Shown here: one piece after another, positions 23,404-31,966 of the stretch | How positions within the stretch are numbered: the first letter of the stretch is position 1 | Layout of the letters: each line of letters begins with the position of its first letter | Source: Pseudomonas parakoreensis | GTDB lineage: Bacteria > Pseudomonadota > Gammaproteobacteria > Pseudomonadales > Pseudomonadaceae | Direction: 5' to 3' | Length of the DNA: 64,000 nt | NCBI RefSeq assembly: GCF_021602155.1 | Contig: NZ_BQHY01000010.1 | Span: 186,001 to 250,000 of the forward strand | Made by a program: the position numbers and the translations under genes | Notes under the pieces: model-generated | Told to the model about the DNA's origin: nothing | What the model saw: the letters and a program-made list of their open reading frames with translations, nothing else | Database searches by the model: none

Positions 23404-24345
23404 TTAACGGACTGGCGGCAGCGTGGTGGTGGCGGTGTAAGTCTCGACTTCAACGTACTCGACTGCATCCCGACGACGGCCGCCGAAGGTGGCTGCCAGG
23501 CTGGCGAAGAACGCACCGGCCAACAGCGCAATGAACATCCACAGCGACGTCCAGGCAGCAACCTTGGCAGCGGTGTCAGCCGCCTGTTGGGCTTTGACCT
23601 TGGCATCGGCTATGGCTTTTTGAGTGCGCGCGTAAACCTCGTCGACCCGCTTCTCGGCGTCGGCCTGACTCAGGTTGGTCCGCTGTGCGACCAGCTGCGC
23701 GAGGTAGGTGCGGTCTTCAGGGCTGAGTTGGCCGTTGGCCAGGCTCTGGGCGAAGATCCGGGTCACCGCACCATGCGCGGCGTCATCGCTGACGAACGCA
23801 GGACGGTCATCGCGAAACAGGCTGTCGACAAAGTAACCGTATTGATCACTGCTGGTGTTTGCTGCAGCGGTACCGGCCGCCTGAGTCGCGGCAGCGGCTG
23901 CGCCTCCGGCGACACTGGCACCGGCCTGCACACCGCCGCTGATGACACTGCTCACCGAGCCGACAACCAGCACAGCGGTGACCAGCGTCGCCACACACCA
24001 GGCGAGGAAGCCATGGGCGGTATCACGGAAATACACTTCATCTCCGTGCATGTTGGCCCACTTCACCCGCAGGCGGCCGGCGATATAGCCACCCAGACCG
24101 GAGGCAATAATCTGCGTCGCCGCCAGCCAGACAATCGTGGAAATCCCCAGGCTCTTGGCGCTGACGCCCTCCCCGGCCCAAGGTGAAACGGCAGAGAATC
24201 CCAGACCGAAGCCAAGCAGCACCAGAATCATCGACAGTGCTGCAGCCGCCGCCGCGCCCGCGAAGATCGCGCCCCAGGACACGCCTGACACGTTGCTCGA
24301 CTCTCCTTCGAAGGCCGGATAAAACCCATCAGAGGATCTATTCAT
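23404..24345 (-). CDS. Polytopic membrane protein of unknown function
   Basis: 313 residues from the ATG at 24345 (MNRSSDGFYPAFEGES). Hydrophobic helices lie near residues 25-55 (WGAIFAGAAAAAALSMILVL), 68-90 (an Ile/Gly-rich stretch) and 110-150 (FLAWCVATLVTAVLVVGSVS). A soluble helical segment of about 110 residues carries RIFAQSLANGQLSPEDRTYL and a coiled-coil-like AEKRVDEVYARTQKAIADAK. A final helix near 275-295 (LWMFIALLAGAFFASLAATF) is followed by the basic GGRRRD. Annotated relatives are usually only called membrane proteins. It heads a two-gene unit with the 24-residue peptide. Confidence 0.75.
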   Translation of the reverse strand: MNRSSDGFYPAFEGESSNVSGVSWGAIFAGAAAAAALSMILVLLGFGLGFSAVSPWAGEGVSAKSLGISTIVWLAATQIIASGLGGYIAGRLRVKWANMHGDEVYFRDTAHGFLAWCVATLVTAVLVVGSVSSVISGGVQAGASVAGGAAAAATQAAGTAAANTSSDQYGYFVDSLFRDDRPAFVSDDAAHGAVTRIFAQSLANGQLSPEDRTYLAQLVAQRTNLSQADAEKRVDEVYARTQKAIADAKVKAQQAADTAAKVAAWTSLWMFIALLAGAFFASLAATFGGRRRDAVEYVEVETYTATTTLPPVR

Positions 24346-24651
24346 TGTTGTAGTGCTCCAGGCATGAAAAATGGTGTTACAACTCGTCAGCAGATGAATT
24401 GCAGCGACCGTGCCAGTCGACACCTTTAAATAAATCTATATTTTTCAACGACTTAAAAAGACTGAACTTCTCTGCTCATTGCAATTTGCAACAATGCACG
24501 CAAAGCAGCGGGTTTTCTGCATTGACGGCAAAACAGCCGGGCACCCGAATCTGCGTTTGTGACAGGCTATACATGAAAGTTAATTTAAAGCGCGACGGAA
24601 AATACTTGGCAAAATGCTGCCATCCCGTTTGAACCGATCAAGGCCTGCTCT

Positions 24652-25335
24652 ATGACTCGTATTTTGACCATCGAAGACGACGCCGTGACTGCCCGTGAAA
24701 TCGTTGCCGAACTCAGCAGCCACGGCCTGGAAGTGGATTGGGTCGACAATGGCCGCGAAGGTCTGGACCGTGCGGTCAGTGGTAACTACGACCTGATTAC
24801 CCTCGACCGCATGCTGCCGGAACTCGACGGCCTGGCCATCGTCACCACCCTGCGCACCATGGGCGTGGCCACGCCGATTCTGATGATCAGCGCGCTCTCC
24901 GATGTCGATGAGCGTGTGCGCGGCTTGCGGGCTGGCGGCGATGATTACCTGACCAAGCCGTTCGCCACCGACGAAATGGCCGCGCGCGTGGAAGTGCTGC
25001 TGCGCCGCCAGAACAGTGTCGCCACCCAGGCCACCACATTGCAGGTGGCCGACCTCGAACTGGATCTGATCAGCCACGAAGCACGCCGCGCCGAGCAGGT
25101 GCTGACGCTGCTGCCGACCGAATACAAGTTGCTGGAATTCCTCATGCGCAACAGTGGCCAGATCCTGTCGCGGATGATGATTTTCGAAGAAGTCTGGGGT
25201 TATCACTTCGACCCGGGCACCAACCTGATCGACGTGCACATCGGTCGTCTGCGCAAGAAGATCGACGCGGCGGGCAATGTTCCGCTGATTCGCACGGTAC
25301 GGGGCTCGGGTTATGTCATTGCCGAACCCGTCTGA
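24652..25335 (+). CDS. OmpR-family response regulator
   Basis: 227 residues. Receiver domain: IEDD (7-10), a receiver Asp in LITLDRMLPELDG, DYLTKPF (Lys). Winged-helix domain: LTLLPTEYKLLEFLMRNSGQ, VWGYHFDPGTNLIDVHIGRL and the terminal IRTVRGSGYVIAE. Its style is CzcR/CopR-like, but no metal genes are adjacent, so the stimulus is open. The AT-rich 300-bp upstream region should contain the promoter. The kinase gene begins 23 bp inside its 3' end, so the two are translated together. Confidence 0.9.
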   Translation: MTRILTIEDDAVTAREIVAELSSHGLEVDWVDNGREGLDRAVSGNYDLITLDRMLPELDGLAIVTTLRTMGVATPILMISALSDVDERVRGLRAGGDDYLTKPFATDEMAARVEVLLRRQNSVATQATTLQVADLELDLISHEARRAEQVLTLLPTEYKLLEFLMRNSGQILSRMMIFEEVWGYHFDPGTNLIDVHIGRLRKKIDAAGNVPLIRTVRGSGYVIAEPV

Positions 25336-26707
25336 CGGCTGGCGCTCCTCCAGCAGCCGTCTGCTGGCGCTGTACAGTTCGCTGTTCGTGGCCTGGAGCG
25401 CGATCCTCATGGGGGTCATGTACTTCGAAGTCTCCAGCTACCTCGATAACCTTGCCAAGCATTCGCTGATGCAACGTCAGCATCTGTTTTCGCACTTTCG
25501 CGGTGAACAACTGGAAGAAGCGCTCGCCGCCAGCATGACCTTCGACATCCGCGGTATCGACGCCTACGGCCTGTTCGACGCCCAGGGCGTGTACCTCGGA
25601 GGTGCCTTGCAGCAACTGCCCGAAGGCCTGCCGCTGGACGGCAAGATTCATACGCTGGATGACTGCGCCGATTCCGATGACCCGACCCTGCCCGCCGACA
25701 GCTGCGACGCGGTGGCGACCCAGACCCGCGATGGCCGCTGGCTGGTGTTGCTGCGCGATAACGGTTCGTTGTTCGCAGTGACACGGATCATTCTGCATGC
25801 CTTGTTCTGGGGTGTGTCACTGACGATCCTGCCGGGGATTGCCGGTTGGCATTTGTTGCGCCGTCGGCCGCTGCGGCGCATCCGCGCGATTCAGGACAGC
25901 GCCCAGGCCATTGTCGCCGGCGACCTGACTCACCGTTTGCCGCTGTCCAACCGCCGCGACGAACTGGACATGCTCGCCGCCATCGTCAACGCCATGCTCG
26001 ATCGCATCGAACGGCTGATGCACGAAGTCAAAGGCGTGTGCGACAACATCGCCCATGACTTGCGCACGCCACTGACACGCCTGCGCGCGCAGTTGTATCG
26101 CATGCAACAACAGGCCGGCGAAGGTTCGCCCGCAGCGGCGCAACTGGATCTGGTGCTGGCTGAGGCCGATACGCTGATGGCGCGGTTTCGCGGCTTGCTG
26201 CGGATTTCCGAACTGGAAGATCGTCAACGGCGCTCAGGATTTGTCGAGCTCGATCCGGTGCAATTGCTGGAGGAACTGCATGAGTTTTACCTGCCACTGG
26301 CCGAAGAAGGCGAACTGCTGTTCGTCCTCAACATGCCGGAAACCCTGCCGCCCCTCAATGGCGACCGCGCGTTGTTGTTCGAGGCGCTGGCCAATCTGTT
26401 GAGCAACTCGATCAAGTTCACCCCGGCGGGTGGCACGGTGATTTTGCGCGGCGTGAATGACAACGGGCATACACGGATCGAAGTCCACGATTCCGGACCG
26501 GGGATTCCCGAAGCCGAGCGTGAGGCGGTGTTCCAGCGTTTCTATCGCGCCGAAGGCGGGCAACCGCAGAGCGGCTTTGGCCTGGGCCTGTCGATTGTCG
26601 CGGCGATTGTCAGCCTGCATGGCTTCAATCTTGAGGTGGGCAGCAGTGAACTGGGGGGCGCGAAGCTGGTGCTGGATTGCCGGCAGAGTTTGATCTCACA
26701 GTCCTGA
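25313..26707 (+). CDS. Sensor histidine kinase
   Basis: 464 residues. First membrane helix at about 17-37 (LLALYSSLFVAWSAILMGVM). The periplasmic sensor spans about 38-155 and contains the two cysteines of DDCADSDDPTLPADSC. Second helix at about 156-178. A HAMP linker follows (RRIRAIQDSAQAIVAGDLTH). HisKA has DNIAHDLRTPLTRLRAQL with the phospho-His. ATPase boxes are NLLSNSIKFTPAGG, HDSGPGIPEAEREAVFQRFY and GFGLGLSIVAAIV. It is paired with the regulator just upstream. The ligand is unknown. Confidence 0.9.
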   Translation: MSLPNPSDGWRSSSSRLLALYSSLFVAWSAILMGVMYFEVSSYLDNLAKHSLMQRQHLFSHFRGEQLEEALAASMTFDIRGIDAYGLFDAQGVYLGGALQQLPEGLPLDGKIHTLDDCADSDDPTLPADSCDAVATQTRDGRWLVLLRDNGSLFAVTRIILHALFWGVSLTILPGIAGWHLLRRRPLRRIRAIQDSAQAIVAGDLTHRLPLSNRRDELDMLAAIVNAMLDRIERLMHEVKGVCDNIAHDLRTPLTRLRAQLYRMQQQAGEGSPAAAQLDLVLAEADTLMARFRGLLRISELEDRQRRSGFVELDPVQLLEELHEFYLPLAEEGELLFVLNMPETLPPLNGDRALLFEALANLLSNSIKFTPAGGTVILRGVNDNGHTRIEVHDSGPGIPEAEREAVFQRFYRAEGGQPQSGFGLGLSIVAAIVSLHGFNLEVGSSELGGAKLVLDCRQSLISQS

Positions 26708-26738
26708 ATTTGCGCCGATCTTTCAAACTGATACATCC

Positions 26739-26828
26739 CCTGTGGGAGCTGGCTTGCCAGCGATGGCGGCGGTCCAGTCAATATCTATTCGACTGAAACA
26801 CCGTCATCGCTGGCAAGCCAGCTCCCAC
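26739..26828. repeat. REP inverted pair, GGCTTGCCAGC family
   Basis: CCTGTGGGAGCTGGCTTGCC and its inverse ending AAGCCAGCTCCCACCG face each other across about 40 bp of variable sequence. This is a second REP class in the window. It is placed between convergent genes. Confidence 0.85.
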
Positions 26829-26847
26829 CGTTTTTTGTGTTGGATGA

Positions 26848-26907
26848 TCAAGCCGGGTAATTGGCCCGCAGCGCCTCAAGGCCAGCCTGATAGAGGCCGT
26901 TGAACTC
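26848..26907 (-). pseudogene. Possible C-terminal remnant of a lost gene
   Basis: In a frame different from the SDR gene, about 20 codons read as a plausible protein end (EFNGLYQAGLEALRANYPA) and stop with TGA. It has no start of its own and overlaps the SDR stop region. It may be the tail of a gene whose body was deleted. Evidence is weak because the stretch is short. Confidence 0.2.
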
Positions 26908-27703
26908 AGATCGCCATACTGTCGACTACACCGCCATCCACGCGCAAGGCCGCGCCCGTGGTGGCGGAGGAAAACGGCGAGGCAATGTACGTGACCAGAT
27001 GCGCCACCTCGGCAACGTCAGCCACCCGCTGGATGATCGAGGTCGGCCGCGCCCGGCGGACGAAAGCGTCGGCTTCATCGCGCAGGTTGCGACCGGACTC
27101 GGCCGCAGCGTCCTTGAGCATGTGCTCCACGCCGCCGGTAAAGGTCGGCCCCGGCAGGATCGCATTGACCGTCACGCCTGTGCCGGCCAGACGCTTGGCC
27201 AAGCCATGGGACACCGCGAGGTTGGCGCTTTTGGTCACGCCATAGTTGAGCATGTCGGCCGGGGTGGCCACACCGGATTCCGAAGACAGGAAAATGATCC
27301 GCCCCCAACCCTGCTCGACCATCGCCGGCGCGTAATGGCGCGCCAGGCGCACGCCGGAAATCACGTTGACCTCATAGAAGCGCGTCCACTCGCTGTCCGG
27401 GGTGTCGAAGAAATCCACGGCGTCGAAGATCCCCAGGTTGTTCACCAGAATGTCTGTACGCGGTTCAGCGGCGAAGAGTTTTTCCGCGCCTTCGGCGGTG
27501 CCCAGATCCGCCGTCAGACCCCGCAATTGCGCACCCGGCACCTGCTGCCGAATGCTCGCCAGCGCTTGCTCGACCTTGGCCGCTTCACGCCCGATGACCA
27601 CCACCGTGGCGCCGGCTTCGGCCAGCGACTGGCTGATGCCCAGACCAATGCCACCCGTGCTGCCGCTGACGATGGCCAGTTTTCCACTCAAGTCGATTTT
27701 CAT
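26906..27703 (-). CDS. SDR family NAD(P)-dependent oxidoreductase
   Basis: 265 residues. Cofactor loop SGSTGGIGLGI (13-23), NNLG motif (87-90), catalytic Ser in IIFLSSESG and the pair Tyr-x3-Lys in YGVTKSANL. It ends with the usual SDR tail SSATTGAALRVDGGVVDSM. It belongs to the FabG-like group, where an Asn-Asn-Leu-Gly variant replaces NNAG. The substrate is not predictable. It stands alone on the minus strand. Confidence 0.88.
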   Translation of the reverse strand: MKIDLSGKLAIVSGSTGGIGLGISQSLAEAGATVVVIGREAAKVEQALASIRQQVPGAQLRGLTADLGTAEGAEKLFAAEPRTDILVNNLGIFDAVDFFDTPDSEWTRFYEVNVISGVRLARHYAPAMVEQGWGRIIFLSSESGVATPADMLNYGVTKSANLAVSHGLAKRLAGTGVTVNAILPGPTFTGGVEHMLKDAAAESGRNLRDEADAFVRRARPTSIIQRVADVAEVAHLVTYIASPFSSATTGAALRVDGGVVDSMAI

Positions 27704-27879
27704 GGGTTCACCTCTTCGATAGGCAATACACGGACGAATAGAAGGAATGGATCAGCGTAGACGCGATGTCGGCCGTATGAAGACGTGGCCGACCAAAGAC
27801 CGGTCGCGAACGATCCGACGCTTTCGCGGGTTGAGCGGCGTTCTACACTGAAAGGGTCAGCTGCTTTTTAGAGAACACC

Positions 27880-28539
27880 ATGAAAATGTCTGCGCAAATG
27901 ACCGTGGTCGCGGTGCTGGCCACCCTTGCCTATCTGGGGCTGGCGGTGTGGGGCATCGGCGGGCCGGCGGTGTTCTTCTCGCAGGGGGCGCTGGTGCTGG
28001 TGGCGCTGGCCACAGTATTGATGGTGCTGGCGTCGCTGTTCACCGATGTGAACATGAGCTCGGGCGAGCGCGAGGACCGGGCCAACCGCTGGGTGATTCC
28101 GGCGTTCGGCGTCATCGGTCTGCTCAGCGGTTTTCTGCCGGCGTACTGCGATCGCATCGACTTCTGGACTTTCGGCGCTGAAGGCGTGCGCTGGCTCGGC
28201 GCGCTGCTGTTTATCGTCGGTGGCACGCTACGGCTGTGGCCGGTGTTTGTGCTGGGTCGACGGTTCAGCGGTCTGGTGGCGATTCAGCCGGGGCATCGGT
28301 TGGTCACCGACGGCATTTACACGCGCCTGCGCAACCCGAGCTACCTGGGGTTGGTGATCAATGCCGTGGGCTGGGAGCTGGCGTTTCGTTCCAGTGTCGG
28401 GTTGATTCTGGCGGCGCTGACATTGATTCCGTTGATCGCGCGTATCCACTCGGAAGAAGCCTTGCTGCGCGGGCAGTTTGGTGCGGAGTACGAGGCTTAT
28501 TGCGCACGTAGCTGGCGCTTGTTACCGGGCGTCTACTGA
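27880..28539 (+). CDS. Isoprenylcysteine carboxyl methyltransferase (ICMT)-like membrane methyltransferase
   Basis: 219 residues with about five membrane helices: 8-27, 33-52, 70-90, 101-125 and 161-180. The C-terminal core carries the ICMT/PEMT-type SAM-binding pattern: HRLVTDGIYTRLRNPSYLGL (about 148-167), then the conserved acidic HSEEALLRGQFGAEYEAYCA. Family enzymes methylate small lipophilic acids or phospholipids at the membrane. The bacterial substrate is unknown. Spacing from neighbours suggests a single-gene unit; a REP pair follows immediately. Confidence 0.82.
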   Translation: MKMSAQMTVVAVLATLAYLGLAVWGIGGPAVFFSQGALVLVALATVLMVLASLFTDVNMSSGEREDRANRWVIPAFGVIGLLSGFLPAYCDRIDFWTFGAEGVRWLGALLFIVGGTLRLWPVFVLGRRFSGLVAIQPGHRLVTDGIYTRLRNPSYLGLVINAVGWELAFRSSVGLILAALTLIPLIARIHSEEALLRGQFGAEYEAYCARSWRLLPGVY

Positions 28540-28541
28540 CC

Positions 28542-28628
28542 CTGTAGGAGCTGCCGCAGGCTGCGATCTTTTGACCTTGCTTTTGAAAATCAAAGGCAAA
28601 AGATCGCAGCCTGCGGCAGCTCCTACAG
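28542..28628. repeat. Inverted repeat, TGTAGGAGCTGCCGCAGGCTGCGATC family
   Basis: CTGTAGGAGCTGCCGCAGGC and its complement ending GCGGCAGCTCCTACAG pair over almost their whole length (about 38 bp arms, short loop). This is the third repeat family of the window. A very stable hairpin would form in RNA between the convergent genes and may act as a terminator for both. Confidence 0.88.
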
Positions 28629-28641
28629 AGATTGTGTTGCG

Positions 28642-29310
28642 TCAGGTCTTCTGCAGGTGCAGTTGGCCTTGGCTGTTGGCGGTGACGCTCAGCGACTCAT
28701 AACTGTCGATCGTCCCGTGGCGGGTGTCGAGCGGATGCTGGTGCGTTGTGGTGATGATCATCAGCGCCGCTCCGGCCGCTTCAGCAGCCTGGATGCCGAC
28801 GGTGGCGTCTTCGAAAATCAGGCAATCGGCGGGATCAAGCCCCAGACGCTGCGCGGCCAGACGATAACCCGCCGGATCGGGCTTGCCTGCCGTCACATCC
28901 TCAGCGGTAATCATTACCGCAGGCTCGGCAATCCCCGCCGCCGCCATGCGGCGCAACGCCAGATCCCGAGGCGCCGAGGTCACCATGGCCCAACGCTGCG
29001 CAGGCAGGCTGTCGAGAAACGCCGCGGCCCCGGGAATCTGCACAATCCCTTCGACATCATCGATTTCCGCCTGCGCGATGAACGCCGCTTGCGCCTCGGC
29101 ATCAACCCCCGGCAGGTTCAGCCGGCGGATGGTGTCGATGGCGCGGGCGCCATGGATGGTCGGCAGAAACGTTTCGACATCCACGCCGTGGCGCTCGGCC
29201 CACGCCGCCCAGACGCGCTCGGCAGCGGCAATGGAATTGAGGACGGTGCCGTCCATGTCGAACAGGAACGCGCCGAACGCGCGATCGAAGACGTTATCGT
29301 GAGCAGACAA
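28642..29310 (-). CDS. HAD family hydrolase (beta-phosphoglucomutase/phosphatase-like)
   Basis: 222 residues from a TTG at 29310 with AAGGA 8 bases upstream; an in-frame ATG at 29361 would add 17 unlikely residues. HAD motif I is FLFDMDGTVLNS (nucleophile Asp and Asp+2). Motif II is Thr in MVTSAPRD, motif III Lys in DVTAGKPDPAGY and motif IV FEDATVGIQAAEAAG. The helical cap after motif I (ERVWAAWAERHGVDVETFLP) fits subfamily IA. It dephosphorylates a sugar phosphate or similar small metabolite, possibly glycerol-3-phosphate as in close relatives. It is cytoplasmic. Confidence 0.87.
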   Translation of the reverse strand: MSAHDNVFDRAFGAFLFDMDGTVLNSIAAAERVWAAWAERHGVDVETFLPTIHGARAIDTIRRLNLPGVDAEAQAAFIAQAEIDDVEGIVQIPGAAAFLDSLPAQRWAMVTSAPRDLALRRMAAAGIAEPAVMITAEDVTAGKPDPAGYRLAAQRLGLDPADCLIFEDATVGIQAAEAAGAALMIITTTHQHPLDTRHGTIDSYESLSVTANSQGQLHLQKT

Positions 29311-29388
29311 AAGGTCGCATCCTTTGACAGAACTGGGCGGATTGGCCGGGCAATGTAGCATTTTTGCCCGGCGATTCGACCCGAAGAC

Positions 29389-29802
29389 TCAGTGCAGACG
29401 CGCGGCTTTGGACTTGAACGCGCTGTCGACACAATCGAGCAACTGGCCGATGGCCCAGGGCTTTTTGATGAACGCCACCGGGTGCTTGACCCCGGAGGTC
29501 TCCGGCGTTTCATAACCGGACATGACCATCACCGGTTTGTCCGGCCAGCGTTCGCCGACCAGATTGGCCAGCCCCGCGCCGTTGATTTCACCGGGCATGG
29601 TGATGTCGGTCAGCAGCAGCGCGACTTCCGGCGCGTGCGCTTCCAGATACAGCTTGGCGGCATCCGCACTGGTTTGCGGCTCGACCTTGAAACCTTCCTC
29701 CTGAAGAATTTCGCAGAGAAATTCCAGAATCAACGGGTCGTCCTCAACCACCAGAATCAACCCGCCAGGAAGGTGCGCGCTCGGCGTCGGTGTTGGACTC
29801 AT
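29389..29802 (-). CDS. Single-domain response regulator (receiver only)
   Basis: 137 residues from the ATG at 29802 with GGGAG upstream. The receiver signature is complete: VVEDDPLILEFL (acidic pair), Asp in LLLTDITMPGEINGAG, Ser/Thr in MVMSGYETPE and Lys in FIKKPWAIGQL. There is no output domain. Such proteins relay phosphate or bind partner proteins. No kinase gene is adjacent. The inserted Glu-Ile-Asn after the phospho-site is typical of receivers linked to hybrid kinases. Confidence 0.87.
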   Translation of the reverse strand: MSPTPTPSAHLPGGLILVVEDDPLILEFLCEILQEEGFKVEPQTSADAAKLYLEAHAPEVALLLTDITMPGEINGAGLANLVGERWPDKPVMVMSGYETPETSGVKHPVAFIKKPWAIGQLLDCVDSAFKSKAARLH

Positions 29803-30001
29803 GAACTGGCACTCCCTGAATTGCATTAACGACTTAGCGGCTCAAATCCGCTGCTTATCAGGTATGAGCAGCGCGCCCTGCATAAATTCATTTTTGATAC
29901 AGGTCTTTTCTTAACAGTGGTCAATGACCTTGGCTGTCGGGCGTTCGTCAGGCGGCTTTTGTGGTTAAAATGCCGGCCCTTTTGCTTGCCGACCGTGACT
30001 G

Positions 30002-30943
30002 ATGAACCCTGAAGCCCTCGCCACCCTCCGCGCCCACTTGTTGCCTGCACTGGCGGCCGCACCGAGCGAAACCCGTCGCCTGTTCCATGGTCGTGGACGT
30101 TGCTGGCCGGGGCTGGAGCAACTGACAGTGGACTGGCTGCAAGGCGTGGTGCTGGTCTCGCTGTTCAAGGAACCGGCACCGGAACAGCTCGAAGCGCTCA
30201 AGCACGTGCTGCTCGACCTCAGCACCTCGGCCGAGTGGCAGCAGTCCGGCGCCCACACCCTGCTGCTGCAACATCGCTATTTGCCGCAAAGCACCGCCGA
30301 ATGGTTGCTGGGGGATGCCATCGACGAGATGAGCATCGTCGAGGACGGCTTGCAGTACCGCGTCGATCTGGGCCGCAAGCAGAACGCCGGGCTGTTTCTC
30401 GACATGCGTTACGGGCGCAACTGGGTGCGTGAACAAGCGGCGGGCAAACGCGTGCTGAACCTGTTCGCCTACACCTGCGGGTTTTCCGTGGCGGCGATCG
30501 AAGGCGGCGCCCGCCATGTGGTCAACCTCGACATGTCCCGCGCGGCCCTGAGCCGTGGTCGCGACAATCACCGCTTGAACGGGCATGACCTGAGCAAGGT
30601 GAGTTTTCTTGGTCACGACCTGTTCAAGTCCTGGGGCAAGGTGATCAACAGCGGCCCGTACGACCTGGTGATCATCGACCCGCCATCATTCCAGAAAGGC
30701 AGTTTCCTGCTGACCAAGGATTACCAGCGCGTGCTGCGTCGTTTGCCGGAATTGCTCACGGCAGACGGCACGGTGCTGGCGTGCATGAATGATCCGTCGT
30801 TGGGTTCGGGCTTTTTGATTGATGGCGTGACTCAGGAGGCGCCAAGTCTGCGCTTTGAGCAGCGGCTGGAGAATCCGCCGGAGTTTCCGGATGTCGATCC
30901 CGAGAGCGGCCTGAAGGCGCTGGTGTTCAAACGTTTCGACTGA
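30002..30943 (+). CDS. Class I SAM-dependent methyltransferase (RlmI/RlmK-like)
   Basis: 313 residues. The SAM-binding strand is RVLNLFAYTCGFSVAAIEGG (about 150-169), with the acidic end in VVNLDMSRAALSRGRDN. The catalytic-site-like motif is LVIIDPPSFQKGSF, of the N-P-P-F/D-P-P-S class used on nucleic acid bases. The preceding region has GLFLDMRYGRNWV, as in the PF10672 group related to RlmI and RlmK. A role in RNA methylation is likely, but the target is unknown. No strong ribosome binding site is seen. Confidence 0.82.
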   Translation: MNPEALATLRAHLLPALAAAPSETRRLFHGRGRCWPGLEQLTVDWLQGVVLVSLFKEPAPEQLEALKHVLLDLSTSAEWQQSGAHTLLLQHRYLPQSTAEWLLGDAIDEMSIVEDGLQYRVDLGRKQNAGLFLDMRYGRNWVREQAAGKRVLNLFAYTCGFSVAAIEGGARHVVNLDMSRAALSRGRDNHRLNGHDLSKVSFLGHDLFKSWGKVINSGPYDLVIIDPPSFQKGSFLLTKDYQRVLRRLPELLTADGTVLACMNDPSLGSGFLIDGVTQEAPSLRFEQRLENPPEFPDVDPESGLKALVFKRFD

Positions 30944-30970
30944 CCTGACACCCCGCCAACACCGCTGATC

Positions 30971-31065
30971 CCTGTGGGAGCTGGCTTGCCAGCGATGGCG
31001 GTGTTTCTGGTAACGAGGATGTCAGCTGTGCCACCCTCATCGCTGGCAAGCCAGCTCCCACAGGG
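30971..31065. repeat. REP inverted pair, GGCTTGCCAGC family
   Basis: CCTGTGGGAGCTGGCTTGCC at the left and its inverse ending AAGCCAGCTCCCACAGG at the right, around about 45 bp, between convergent genes. Same class as at 26.7 kb. Confidence 0.85.
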
Positions 31066-31075
31066 GTTTGGTGGG

Positions 31076-31855
31076 TCAGGAAGTGGGTGGGCGCAACACC
31101 AGCGCAAACAGTTCACCATGCCCGTTCACGTTGAGCTTGTGATAGAGATTGCGCCGATGAACCTTCACCGTCTCCGGCGAAATCCCCATCTGCTGGGCGA
31201 TGGCCTTGCTGGAGAACCCTTGCAGAATCAGCCGCGCGGTGTCGACTTCGCGCAGGGTCAGACGCGCGTCGAAGCGATCAAGCAGCGTCGCCAGATCCCC
31301 CGCCACCGGCTCGGTGCCGGTCCCTTGCGGCGGCAATAGCTGCACGTGACGGCGCATCGCAGCGAGCACCCAGTCGCGCACGCACAACAGACGGCCCTGC
31401 TCGACCAGATCGAAAGCCGTCGAGCGCCCCAGCGACAGGCCCAGTACACCGCCCTCGACGTTGATCATGAACTGCAACTCGTCCTCACCGACCACCGAGC
31501 GAAAGTAGCTCTGGTAATACTCGCTATGCAGAAACTGATCCGGCGCCACCGAAGCCAGGCTGTGCAGGCCGTCGGCGATGCCGGTCGAGGCGGTTTGGTA
31601 GAACGGATCAAGCAGGTACATCCCGGCGCTATAGCTGGCCAGCTCTTCCTGCTCGTCGGCGCGGCCCTTGCTGTCGAAGTCGATCAGCAACTGCGGCGCC
31701 TGCCCCGCCTTCATCAGCGCCACCAACGCGTTGTCCAGCGGTACCAGCAGCCGCAGCGTGTCCACCAGCGCACGCCAGAAAGCGTCCTGGCCGACGGCGG
31801 CAAACACCCGCGCCAGACTTTGATGCACCGGCAACTCCTGCAACAACGCGTCCAC
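31076..31855 (-). CDS. LuxR-type (FixJ/NarL HTH) transcriptional regulator
   Basis: 259 residues. The C-terminal helix-turn-helix is LTLREVDTARLILQGFSSKA then IAQQMGISPETVKVHRRNLY (about 195-238). The N-terminal ~180 residues form a sensor of unknown fold with SAGMYLLDPFYQTASTGIAD and YYQSYFRSVVGEDELQFMIN. The acyl-homoserine-lactone binding signature was not recognised. It is divergent from a PotF-like binding protein and a DmpA-type peptidase gene, 111 bp away, and probably regulates them in response to an amine or peptide. Confidence 0.85.
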   Translation of the reverse strand: MDALLQELPVHQSLARVFAAVGQDAFWRALVDTLRLLVPLDNALVALMKAGQAPQLLIDFDSKGRADEQEELASYSAGMYLLDPFYQTASTGIADGLHSLASVAPDQFLHSEYYQSYFRSVVGEDELQFMINVEGGVLGLSLGRSTAFDLVEQGRLLCVRDWVLAAMRRHVQLLPPQGTGTEPVAGDLATLLDRFDARLTLREVDTARLILQGFSSKAIAQQMGISPETVKVHRRNLYHKLNVNGHGELFALVLRPPTS

Positions 31856-31966
31856 GCACTACCCCTTTTGTGTAACCCATGATGGGAATGGGTCAGGCGC
31901 GCCTGCCCCGATAGGCTGAGTACTCCTGTCAATCACCGGCCTGCCGCAGGCCAGGAGTGCCGCATC

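Noticed and set aside
24652-26707. A CzcRS/CopRS metal-resistance two-component system
   Set aside because: Style is similar, but no metal efflux genes lie nearby and no metal-binding motif was seen in the sensor domain.
31076-31855. A quorum-sensing LuxR receptor
   Set aside because: The homoserine-lactone-binding residues were not recognised and no luxI-type gene is near.
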